A stretch of 64,000 nt of DNA from positions 1,488,001 through 1,552,000 of the forward strand of contig NZ_JACHDP010000001.1 of NCBI RefSeq assembly GCF_014201145.1, given 5' to 3'. The notes beneath the pieces were generated by a model. It was not told where the DNA came from. It was given only the letters and a program-made list of their open reading frames with translations, and did not search any database. Each line of letters starts with the position of its first letter. Positions within the stretch are counted from its first letter, which is position 1. Made by a program: the position numbers and the translations under genes. The stretch comes from Micromonospora parathelypteridis. Its GTDB lineage: Bacteria; Actinomycetota; Actinomycetes; Mycobacteriales; Micromonosporaceae. Positions 27,868 through 36,038 of the stretch are shown here, piece by piece.

Positions 27868-28038
27868 TCACCGGCGGTCCTCGCCGGCGTGGCGGGCCTG
27901 CTGGCGGCGGCCCAGCCAGCTGCGACCGGGGCTGCGCGACACCGCGCGGGCGAGCCGGTCCGCGGCCACCTCGGCGCGCAGCTCGGCGGCGTGCGTACGG
28001 TGCAGGGTGAGCAGGAATTCAGCGTCGTTGCCGAACAT
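27868..28038 (-). CDS. Small conserved protein, 56 aa, upstream of LuxR gene
   Basis: This is a short basic helical protein starting MFGNDAEFLLTLHRTHAAEL and ending in an Arg/Gln-rich tail (RSWLGRRQQARHAGEDRR). AAGGAG upstream of ATG 28038 supports translation. I recognise no function; similar tiny proteins with an LHRxHAAELRAE core seem to be common in Micromonosporaceae. Its stop overlaps a possible GTG start of the LuxR-family gene, so the two are probably one transcript. Confidence 0.6.
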   Translation of the reverse strand: MFGNDAEFLLTLHRTHAAELRAEVAADRLARAVSRSPGRSWLGRRQQARHAGEDRR

Positions 28039-28232
28039 GTCGGGCTCCTTCGTGGCGTTGTCATCTTCTGCTGATGACTCTTCGCGCGAAGGCCCCACCC
28101 GGGCATGGGCACAGCGCCTCATCTTGCCGACCGCAGCCCTCCTTACCCGCCCGGTCCGGACGCGTACGGCGACGTAAGGTACTCAGCTACCCCGGCACCC
28201 GGACGCGGATCAACCGGGCGTGCGGCGACCAC

Positions 28233-28238
28233 TAGACT
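28233..28238 (+). promoter_or_regulatory. -10 hexamer TAGACT of leaderless DUF4191 gene
   Basis: TAGACT is 7 nt before ATG 28246 with no ribosome site. Confidence 0.55.
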
Positions 28239-28245
28239 CTGCGGC

Positions 28246-28932
28246 ATGGCAAAGCCCCAGGAGAAGGTCTCGTTCGGCCAGCGGCTGAAGCAGATCGGGA
28301 TGGTGTTCCAGTTCACCGCCAAGCAGGACCGGTGGTTCGCGCCGTTGGTCGCCGCCGCGGTGCTCATCCCGCTCGCCCTCACCGTGGTCGCGGTCATCCT
28401 CTGGAGCTGGATCTGGCTGCCGATCGGCATCCTGTTCGTCCTGCTCGCGGTGCTGATCGTGCTCAACCTCCGGTCCAACAAGGCGATGATGAACGCCGCC
28501 GAGGGGCAGCCCGGCGCGGCGGCGCAGATCATGGAGAACATGCGCGGCGACTGGCGGGTGACCCCGGCCGTCAGCTCGACCACCCAGATGGACATGATCC
28601 ACCTGGTGATCGGCCGCCCGGGCGTGATCCTGCTGGCCGAGGGCAACCCGCAGCGGGTGCGCAGCCTGCTCGGGCAGGAGAAGCGGCGGCTGTCGAAGGT
28701 GATCGGCTCCGCTCCCCTGCACGACTACGTGATCGGGCAGGACGAGGGCGAGCTGCCGATCCGTAAGCTGCGGACCACGCTGCTGCGCCTGCCCCGCGCG
28801 CTCTCCGGCAAGGACGTCAACTCGCTGGACAAGCGACTCAAGGCGCTCACCGCCCGGCCGCAGATGCCCAAGGGCGCGATCCCCAAGAACATGCGTCCGC
28901 CGGGTGCCTTCCGCCAGTCGCGGGGCCGCTGA
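28246..28932 (+). CDS. DUF4191 membrane protein
   Basis: This is a 228-aa actinobacterial protein. A basic N-terminus (AKPQEKVSFGQRLKQIGMVFQFT) leads to two adjacent transmembrane helices (about residues 38-80), followed by a soluble domain with RNGDW-like MRGDWRVTPAV, DMIHLVIGRPGVILLAEG and a basic tail containing PKNMRPPGAFRQSRGR. The family is conserved next to RDD and glnA genes in actinobacteria, as here, but its role is unknown. Leaderless transcription is predicted. It ends at a strong terminator and converges on the RDD gene. Confidence 0.85.
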   Translation: MAKPQEKVSFGQRLKQIGMVFQFTAKQDRWFAPLVAAAVLIPLALTVVAVILWSWIWLPIGILFVLLAVLIVLNLRSNKAMMNAAEGQPGAAAQIMENMRGDWRVTPAVSSTTQMDMIHLVIGRPGVILLAEGNPQRVRSLLGQEKRRLSKVIGSAPLHDYVIGQDEGELPIRKLRTTLLRLPRALSGKDVNSLDKRLKALTARPQMPKGAIPKNMRPPGAFRQSRGR

Positions 28933-28951
28933 CCCCTTAGCCGTACGCCGA

Positions 28952-28983
28952 AAAGAGCCGGACCCGCGCGGGTCCGGCTCTTT
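28952..28983. terminator. Classical terminator after DUF4191 gene
   Basis: Arms AAAGAGCCGGACCC (28952-28965) and its complement (28970-28983) form a perfect 14-bp stem with a GCGC loop, ending in TTT. Confidence 0.9.
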
Positions 28984-29042
28984 CGCGTCATCCCCACTGC
29001 GCCCGCCCCCGGTCGCTCTCGCCGCCCGGCGGCCTCGGAGGT

Positions 29043-29120
29043 CAAGATCGTGCTGGATCCAGGAAGTAGTGGCATCCGCAGCGCCCGAGGCCCCTACTTC
29101 CAGGATCGAGCACGATCTTG
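29043..29120. repeat. 30-bp imperfect palindrome, family A copy 1
   Basis: Arms 29043-29072 and 29091-29120 pair over 30 bp with three mismatches (core CAAGATCGTGCT-GATCC-GGAAGTAG). A second copy with the same consensus, including the loop-side GTGGCATCC, lies at 32845-32922. It sits between the DUF4191 terminator and the convergent RDD gene. Confidence 0.88.
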
Positions 29121-29160
29121 CGGATCCTGGCGGTCCAGGTCAGCCCCGAGGTTCGTCGGG

Positions 29161-29559
29161 TCAGCCTCGGGGGGCGTCGACGATCACCGAGTCGGCGAGC
29201 CGGTCGTGCAGGCCGCGGCGGTGCTCGTCCATGATCAGCGCGGGGACGACGAGCGCCAGCAGCAGGCCCCGGATCAGCCCCCGGAGCACGCCGATGCGAC
29301 CACCGTCGTGCCAGTTCACGCAGCGGACCTTCGTGATGTACATGCCCGGCGTCTGGGCGAACAGGCCGAGGAAGATGCCGTAGACCAGCACCAGCACCAG
29401 CACCGGCGCCCAGCCGTCGCGTACCGGGTCGGCGAAGAAGTTGGACACCAGCAGGCAGAGCACCCAGTCGATGATCAGCGCACCGAACCGCTTTCCGAGG
29501 CTCGGCGGGGTGAAGGTCGGGTCGGTGGCCGGCGCTGCCGGGGCGTGCGGATTGGTCAC
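29161..29559 (-). CDS. RDD family membrane protein
   Basis: This is a 132-aa integral membrane protein. A Pro/Ala-rich N-terminus precedes SLGKRFGALIIDWVLCLL (the family R and D of RDD), then two further helices and MYITKVRCVNWHDGGRIG. The C-terminal DEHRRGLHDRLADSVIV carries the second conserved Asp motif. RDD function is unknown; some are linked to ion exchange. GTG 29559 is preferred because TACCCT lies 8 nt upstream; the frame remains open for 1.6 kb further upstream (antisense to glnA) but without supporting signals. It is divergent from glnA. Confidence 0.85.
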   Translation of the reverse strand: MTNPHAPAAPATDPTFTPPSLGKRFGALIIDWVLCLLVSNFFADPVRDGWAPVLVLVLVYGIFLGLFAQTPGMYITKVRCVNWHDGGRIGVLRGLIRGLLLALVVPALIMDEHRRGLHDRLADSVIVDAPRG

Positions 29560-29567
29560 AGCGGTCA

Positions 29568-29573
29568 AGGGTA
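29568..29573 (-). promoter_or_regulatory. -10 hexamer TACCCT of leaderless RDD gene
   Basis: On the minus strand, TACCCT is 8 nt before the GTG at 29559. Confidence 0.45.
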
Positions 29574-29727
29574 TCCGCGCCGGGATGAGGGCTCGCCGGG
29601 GTGCCGCCGCCACGGTGTGCCGATTCAGGCCAAAGGCATCAGATGTCATTACACTGGCACAGTCGGTACCGCCTTCGCGGCGGGCCGAAGGCGTGGACAG
29701 GAGCGTCGCTGACGCTCCGCGAGGGAC

Positions 29728-29765
29728 GTAACACGGCAGAAACAACGGAGACATGGCCGGGCAAC
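29728..29765 (+). promoter_or_regulatory. GlnR-type box upstream of glnA
   Basis: GTAAC (29728-29732), 6 nt, GAAAC (29739-29743) is an exact match to the actinobacterial GlnR half-box pattern gTnAc-n6-GaAAc. Twenty-two bp downstream a weaker pair GACAT-n6-GCAAC (29750-29765) keeps the helical phase of a double site. It lies about 60-95 bp upstream of the glnA start. Confidence 0.7.
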
Positions 29766-29823
29766 CCCACGGCCATAGCGTCGCCAGAAGCCTAGCCACC
29801 CCGTGGACGTGCCAGGAGGATGT

Positions 29824-31248
<1,425 letters not shown>

Positions 31249-31265
31249 GCAGTCGCTTCACTACC

Positions 31266-31310
31266 GGCTCGGGCCGGCTCCGCGATCGCGGAGCCGGCCC
31301 GAGCCGTTTT
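31266..31310 (+). terminator. Terminator of glnA
   Basis: Arms 31266-31284 and 31287-31305 form a perfect 19-bp stem, followed by GTTTT, the most classical intrinsic terminator in the window. Confidence 0.93.
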
Positions 31311-31320
31311 GTAACGCCCC

Positions 31321-31347
31321 CCGATATACCTTCGTATCCGATATATT
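31321..31347 (+). promoter_or_regulatory. Promoter and probable PadR operator
   Basis: CCGATATA occurs twice (31321-31328 and 31338-31345) around the dyad ATAC-CTTC-GTAT (31326-31337). The -10 TATATT (31342-31347) is 6 nt before the GTG at 31354, so repressor binding would cover the promoter and the message would be leaderless. Confidence 0.6.
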
Positions 31348-31353
31348 GCGGCG

Positions 31354-31719
31354 GTGGACACACCACTGCGCGAACCCACCTTCCTGATCCTCACCGCGCT
31401 CGCCGTCGGGCCGATGCACGGCTACGGGCTGATCGGCGAGGTCGCCACCCTCTCCGACAATCGCGTGTCGCTGCGTCCCGGGACGCTCTACGGGGCGCTC
31501 GACCGACTGGTCGACGCCGGCCTCGTCGAGGTCGACGGCGAGGAGGTGGTGGACGGCCGGCTGCGCCGCTACTACCGCCTCTCCCCCGGCGGCGAGGCCA
31601 CCCTGAGCGCCGAGACCGAGCGGCTGCGGCGCAACGTCGAAGCCGCCACCACCCGGCTGTCCACGCGGACTCGCGCCGCCCGCCCGATCACCCCGCGCAC
31701 GGCGGGAGGGCTGGCATGA
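31354..31719 (+). CDS. PadR family transcriptional regulator
   Basis: This is a 121-aa winged-helix regulator. It has the PadR core FLILTALAVGPMHGYGLIGEV, the recognition segment VSLRPGTLYGALDRLVDAGLVEV and the wing GRLRRYYRLSPGGEATL. The stop overlaps the start of the following membrane-protein gene (ATGA), so the two are translationally coupled. PadR genes in this arrangement usually repress their own operon. GTG 31354 follows a TATATT hexamer embedded in inverted and direct repeats. Confidence 0.9.
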   Translation: MDTPLREPTFLILTALAVGPMHGYGLIGEVATLSDNRVSLRPGTLYGALDRLVDAGLVEVDGEEVVDGRLRRYYRLSPGGEATLSAETERLRRNVEAATTRLSTRTRAARPITPRTAGGLA

Positions 31720-32699
31720 ACGACCTGGAACGCCGGTACCTCCGGCTGCTGCGTGCGTACCCCGCCGACTACCGGCGCGCCCGAGGCGCTGAGATCGTCG
31801 GGACGTACCTCGATCTCGCCGGCCCGGGCCGACGCTGGCCCTCGCCGGCGGACGCCGCGGACCTGCTGCGCGGCGGCCTCCGCCAGCGGCTGCGGGCCGC
31901 GGGCGTCACCGACCTGATCCCCGGGGTACGCCTCGCGGCGCTGCTGGCGATGGTCACCGCGAGCGCTCTCGCCGGTGTCTGGGGCGTGGCGGAGCTGCAT
32001 CCGCCGCCCGTGGAGTGGGGCGTCCCCCATCTCGGCCCGTTCGTCTCGCTCGGTGTCGTCGCGTGGGCGGCGTGGCTGCTGACGGCGGTGGTGATCGCCG
32101 TCGCGCCGATCCGGATCGCCCGGCTGACCATCGTCCTGGCGCTCCTGCTCACGCTGGCGCTGCCGCCGGTGGCAGCGGCGCTCGACGCACCCCGACCACC
32201 GCTGCTGATGCTGCTGCCGCAGGCGGCGCTGGGCCTGTTGGGGCTCGCCCTGCCCGACCGGCCCTCCAGGGCGATCCGCCTCGCGCCGCTGCTGTCCGCA
32301 CTGTTGGCGGCGGCGACGACGGAATTCCTGGTAGGCCTGGAAACGGTTGGCACCTACTACGGCACCACTCCGACGATCTTCCTGCCTACCGTCGGCGGGC
32401 TGCTGCTGGTCGTCGCGGCCCTGCTAGCCATGGGTCTGGCACTGGGCGGGGACGCCCGCGGCGGCTGGGCGCTCGTCACACTGCTCACCCCTGCCGGTTT
32501 CCTGGCGGTGCCCGCCCTTGCCGGCGGCATCGGCGGGATACAGGGCGCCGTCACCTTCACGCAGCTGGCCGGGAGCGCCGTCGCCGTCGCGCTCGCCGGT
32601 CCCGCCGTGCTGCTCCTGACCATCCTCGCTCGCACCCGCCGAAACCCCGCCACCCAGCACACCGGCAAAGCCTGCCCCACCTGCGGCGCACAACCCTGA
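31716..32699 (+). CDS. PadR-coupled membrane protein with HAAS-like N-terminus
   Basis: This is a 327-aa protein. The first 65 residues (NDLERRYLRLLRAYPADYRRARGAEIVGTYLDL...) form a soluble helical region like the HAAS domain that commonly accompanies PadR. About eight hydrophobic helices follow, ending in a short tail with CPTCGAQP. Its start codon overlaps the PadR stop by 4 nt (ATGA). Members of such pairs are membrane or transport-stress proteins of unknown function. A similar PadR/membrane pair occurs at 56.4-57.7 kb. It faces the MptB-like gene across a repeat-rich 290-bp gap. Confidence 0.75.
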   Translation: MNDLERRYLRLLRAYPADYRRARGAEIVGTYLDLAGPGRRWPSPADAADLLRGGLRQRLRAAGVTDLIPGVRLAALLAMVTASALAGVWGVAELHPPPVEWGVPHLGPFVSLGVVAWAAWLLTAVVIAVAPIRIARLTIVLALLLTLALPPVAAALDAPRPPLLMLLPQAALGLLGLALPDRPSRAIRLAPLLSALLAAATTEFLVGLETVGTYYGTTPTIFLPTVGGLLLVVAALLAMGLALGGDARGGWALVTLLTPAGFLAVPALAGGIGGIQGAVTFTQLAGSAVAVALAGPAVLLLTILARTRRNPATQHTGKACPTCGAQP

Positions 32700-32720
32700 C
32701 CACACCCCGACGGCACGCCC

Positions 32721-32740
32721 GCCAACCTCATGATCAACGG
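32721..32740. repeat. Solo arm of GATCATGA-family palindrome
   Basis: The 20-nt GCCAACCTCATGATCAACGG matches the right arm of the palindrome at 32938-32995 (CAACCTCATGATC shared), but no partner lies close by. It can pair with the left arm of that element about 200 nt away, or it is a decayed copy. Confidence 0.6.
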
Positions 32741-32776
32741 AGTCTCCCCCGGCCCCGAGCCGCGCGGCCCCGCGCG

Positions 32777-32841
32777 GCCCCGCCCCGCCCCGCCCCGCCC
32801 CGCCACGCCACGCCACGCCACGCCCCGCCCCGCCCCGCCCG
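32777..32841. repeat. Pentanucleotide microsatellite GCCMC x13
   Basis: Thirteen consecutive 5-bp units run from 32777: five GCCCC, four GCCAC, three GCCCC and a terminal GCCCG. It directly precedes the family-A palindrome at 32845. The plus-strand transcript would be C-rich and G-poor. Confidence 0.9.
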
Positions 32842-32844
32842 CGC

Positions 32845-32922
32845 CAAGATCGTGCTCGATCCTGGATGTAGTGGCATCCTGCGCGCCTGACACCACTACA
32901 TCCATGTTCGAGCACGATCTTG
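32845..32922. repeat. 30-bp imperfect palindrome, family A copy 2
   Basis: Arms 32845-32874 and 32893-32922 pair over 30 bp with two or three mismatches (core CAAGATCGTGCTCGA...GGATGTAGTGG). It shares consensus and the loop-side GTGGCATCC with the copy at 29043-29120, 3.8 kb away, and lies between convergent genes. Confidence 0.88.
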
Positions 32923-32937
32923 ACCGCACCAGCTTGA

Positions 32938-32995
32938 CGATCATGAGGTTGCCCGGAGATTCCGTCCGTTTCGTCGCCCGTCAACCTCATGATCG
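32938..32995. repeat. GATCATGA-family palindrome overlapping a stop codon
   Basis: Arms 32938-32951 (CGATCATGAGGTTG) and 32982-32995 are exact complements around a 30-nt loop. The right arm contains the TGA stop (32989-32987) of the minus-strand MptB-like gene, so the last three residues of that protein are encoded by the repeat. Confidence 0.85.
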
Positions 32996-34552
32996 ACGGG
33001 TTGGACCCGCAGTCGCGCGGCGGCGGAGCACGAATGCGAGCGCGAGCAGGAACAGGAGCAGGGCGGTCATCGCCACGGCGCCGGGGGCCTTCGTGAAACG
33101 GGCCAGGTTGGTGCCGTCGGGCAGGGTCAGGAAGGCCGCCGCCGCTGCTGGCAGCACGAACCACGTCGTCCTCGTGGCGGTCAGCGCGAGCAGCGCCAGG
33201 GGCCAGGTCGCGTACCAGGGGTGGAAGACCGGGGACAGGACGACGGTGGCGACCAGCGCCAACGCCGCACCGTGCAGCGCCACCAAGGGCTGCGCCACCT
33301 CGACCCGCGCCACCAAGGGCTGCGCCACCTCGACCCGCGCCACCCGAGGCCGGTCGTCGTTCAACCCGCGCAGTGTCTGCCAGGCCCGCCACCAGAGCAC
33401 CACCAGCACCCCGGCCAGCAGCAGCAACGCGACCCCCCGGACCACCGGCACCGCCTGCGGGTCCCGGCCGACCAGCGCGCCCGCGTAGTCCACGACCAGG
33501 CCGACGGCGGTGGGCGGCGACGTCCACTGCTCCGAGTCACCGCTGTGGGTCAGCCCGCCCACCCAGCCGAACCCGAGGCCGGACAGCGCCGAGGTGACCA
33601 GCAACGCGGCGAGCAGCCCGCCAGCGAGCCAGCCGCCGTCGCGCAGCAGCGCCCGTACGGTGTGGCGGCCGTGCACGGCGGCCAGCGCGGCGAACGGCAC
33701 CACCACCACGGCGCTCGCCTTCACCGTCACCGCCAGCCCGAGCAGCACCCCGGCGAGCAGCAACGCCGACGGCCGACCCGGTCGGCGGACCACGATCAGC
33801 AGCCCGCACAGCAGCAGGCCCAGCATCACCGCGTCGTTGTGTGCCCCGGCCACCAGGTGTACCCCGACCAGCGGGCCGGCCAGCGCCAGCCAGGCCGCCC
33901 GGCGGGTCGGCACCCCGGCCGCCCGCGCCAATCCGGGCAGGCAGAACGCGGCCAGCAGCAGCCCCGCCACGGCGATCACGCGCAGCAGCACGACCGCGCC
34001 GGTGAGCCCGCCGCCGAGACTGACCGCGAGGGCCGCGAGCAGCACGAACACCGGCCCGTACGGCGCAGGGGTGTCCCGCCAGATCGGTGCCACCGTGTCC
34101 AGCCACGGGCAGCCCGCCGCCGCCACCGGAACGGCGTACGGGTCGACGCCGTGCGCGTACGTCCAGCCCTGGCAGGCGTACGAGTAGACGTCGCGACTGC
34201 CCAGCGGCGGCGCGACCAGAAGCGGCAACGTCCACAGTCCGGCGGTGGCGTACGCCCACCGGGTCGACGGGGCACCCGCGCGCAACGACCACCAGGCCCC
34301 GACCAGCAGCGCCGTTCCGGCCAGCCAGCAGGTCAGCGTCGCCGGGCCGTCCGGGGCTTGCCAGATCGACTCCGGTGTCGCGCCCAGCGGGGCGTCGGGC
34401 AGTGCCCCGCCGAGGTACCCGGCCACGGCGAGCAGGATCGCCCCGGCCAGCCCCGCATACCTGGCGAAGCAAGCCGACCGCCAACCAGCCGAAGACGGAC
34501 CAGCCGGCGGACCAGCCGTAGGCGGACCAGGAGGCGCGCCGGGAGCGGTCAC
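32987..34552 (-). CDS. MptB-like polyprenol-phosphomannose mannosyltransferase, copy B
   Basis: This is a 521-aa GT-C membrane enzyme of the alpha-1,6-mannosyltransferase (MptB) type, which extends cell-envelope mannans or lipoglycans using a polyprenyl-phosphate donor. About 12 helices are visible. The family hallmark loop PPLGSRDVYSYACQGW is followed by CPWLDTVAPIWRDTPAPYGP, then AHNDAVMLGLLL and SPVFHPWYATW. GTG 34552 lies 14 bp after the stop of the paralogous copy A. A 30-bp in-frame tandem duplication makes VARVEVAQPL occur twice in a cytoplasmic loop, and the stop codon lies inside a palindromic repeat. It is the last gene of the glnE operon. Confidence 0.87.
   Translation of the reverse strand: MTAPGAPPGPPTAGPPAGPSSAGWRSACFARYAGLAGAILLAVAGYLGGALPDAPLGATPESIWQAPDGPATLTCWLAGTALLVGAWWSLRAGAPSTRWAYATAGLWTLPLLVAPPLGSRDVYSYACQGWTYAHGVDPYAVPVAAAGCPWLDTVAPIWRDTPAPYGPVFVLLAALAVSLGGGLTGAVVLLRVIAVAGLLLAAFCLPGLARAAGVPTRRAAWLALAGPLVGVHLVAGAHNDAVMLGLLLCGLLIVVRRPGRPSALLLAGVLLGLAVTVKASAVVVVPFAALAAVHGRHTVRALLRDGGWLAGGLLAALLVTSALSGLGFGWVGGLTHSGDSEQWTSPPTAVGLVVDYAGALVGRDPQAVPVVRGVALLLLAGVLVVLWWRAWQTLRGLNDDRPRVARVEVAQPLVARVEVAQPLVALHGAALALVATVVLSPVFHPWYATWPLALLALTATRTTWFVLPAAAAAFLTLPDGTNLARFTKAPGAVAMTALLLFLLALAFVLRRRATAGPTRRS
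33277..33336. repeat. In-frame 30-bp tandem duplication inside mptB-like gene
   Basis: The units 33277-33306 and 33307-33336 are identical, encoding VARVEVAQPL twice in succession. The exact identity suggests a recent slippage event, or an assembly artefact. The paralogue at 34567-35976 has no such duplication. Confidence 0.95.
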
Positions 34553-34566
34553 CGGCGCACCTTCCC

Positions 34567-35976
34567 TCAGTCGGCGGCGACCGGCTGACGGGCCGCCCGA
34601 GCCGACCGTACCAACCGGACGACCAGCACGATCACCAACAGCGTCATCAGCGGCGCCCCGACCGTCTTGGTGTACCGGGGCAGCCCCGTGCCGTCGGGCA
34701 GCACCAGGAAGGACCCGACCAGGGCGACCACGATGAACCAGCCGGTCCGCCGGGCGGTCGCTGCCAACACGAACAACGGCCAGGTCCAGTACCAGGGGTG
34801 CACCACGGGCGAGAGCGCGACGGTGAGGGCGAGCGCGAGTCCGGCGTGGAACAGCGGGTCGCGGGTGCGGGCCCGCCACCAGAGCCAGACGAGCAGCACG
34901 GCCAGGAGCACCACGGCGATCCCGCGCGTCACGGGCAGCGCGTCGATGTGACCGCCGAACGGTGCCGCGACGTACCCGATCGTCTGTCCGACCGCGGTCG
35001 GCGGGGATGTCCAGGCGATGGCGGCGCCGCCCTGGGACAGCCCGCCGACCCAGCCGAAGTCCAGCCCACCGGCGATGGTCACTCCCACGACGGCGGCGGC
35101 GCCGCCGCCGACCACCCAGCCGCCGTCGCGGATCAGCGTTCGGATCCGGTACGGCCCCGCGGTGGCCGCCAGCGCGGCGAACGGGACCACCACCACGGCG
35201 GTGACCTTGATCGCCACCGCGACTCCGAGCAGCAAGCCGCCGACCAGCAGCATTCCGCGCCGACCCGGGTGCGACGCCACCACGGCCAACCCTCCGACCA
35301 GCGCGGCGAGCATCAGCACGTCGTTGTGGGGACCACCGATCAGGTGCGCCGCGACCAGCGGGGAGCCCAGCGCCAGCCACACCGCCCGCTTGGCCGGCAC
35401 TCCGGCCCGACGCGCCAGCACCGGCAGCGCCCACGCGGTCAACACGACGCCGAGCAGCGACAGCGCCCGGAACAGCACGATGCTGGCGTTCAGCGAGCCG
35501 CCGACCTTGACCACGGCGCCCGCGACAAGCACGAAGAGCGGTCCGTACGGCGCTGGGGTGTCCCGCCAGATGACGGAGACCGTGTCCAGCCAGGGACACG
35601 GCAGCGCGGAGACGCCGTGCTCGTACGGGCTGATGCCGCCGGTGAAGCTGGCGCCCTGGCAGGCGTACGCGTACACGTCCCGGCTGCCGAAGGGCGGTGC
35701 GACGAGCAACGGCAGCAGCCAGAGCCCCACGGTGACCAGGGCCCAGCGCGTCGACGGCCCTCCGTCGCGCAGAGCCCACCAGGCGTACGCCATCAGGCCC
35801 GTGCCGACCACCCAGGCGGCCAGGACCAGCGGGCCGTTGGCGCCCTGCCAGATGCTGACCGGGGTGCTGCGCAGGGGGCCGCTGGGGAACGCGCCTCCGA
35901 GGAAGGCGGACAGCGCGAGCAGCATCGAGCCGACCAGGCCGGTCCAGCGCGCGAGGTGGGAAGGCACGCCCGACAT
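34567..35976 (-). CDS. MptB-like polyprenol-phosphomannose mannosyltransferase, copy A
   Basis: This is a 469-aa paralogue of the following gene with the same order of motifs: IWQGANGPLVLAAWVVGT, PPFGSRDVYAYACQG, CPWLDTVSVIWRDTPAPYGP, GGPHNDVLMLAALVGG, DFGWVGGLSQGG and SPVVHPWYWTWP. ATG 35976 (SGVPSHLARW) is preferred over the frame extension to 36174, which would run into the upstream gene. Two different MptB-like enzymes in tandem suggest sequential or branch-specific mannose transfer, which is inference only. Confidence 0.87.
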   Translation of the reverse strand: MSGVPSHLARWTGLVGSMLLALSAFLGGAFPSGPLRSTPVSIWQGANGPLVLAAWVVGTGLMAYAWWALRDGGPSTRWALVTVGLWLLPLLVAPPFGSRDVYAYACQGASFTGGISPYEHGVSALPCPWLDTVSVIWRDTPAPYGPLFVLVAGAVVKVGGSLNASIVLFRALSLLGVVLTAWALPVLARRAGVPAKRAVWLALGSPLVAAHLIGGPHNDVLMLAALVGGLAVVASHPGRRGMLLVGGLLLGVAVAIKVTAVVVVPFAALAATAGPYRIRTLIRDGGWVVGGGAAAVVGVTIAGGLDFGWVGGLSQGGAAIAWTSPPTAVGQTIGYVAAPFGGHIDALPVTRGIAVVLLAVLLVWLWWRARTRDPLFHAGLALALTVALSPVVHPWYWTWPLFVLAATARRTGWFIVVALVGSFLVLPDGTGLPRYTKTVGAPLMTLLVIVLVVRLVRSARAARQPVAAD

Positions 35977-36038
35977 GCTGCCAGCCGGTTGGTCGGCGGC
36001 CGACGGCAGGCACCGGATCGAGGCGTGCCCCCGAACGG

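Noticed and set aside
24884-28177. 1097-codon plus-strand frame opposite the LuxR regulator
   Set aside because: It is the antisense of a complete LAL-type gene with Walker A and HTH motifs, and has no start signal.
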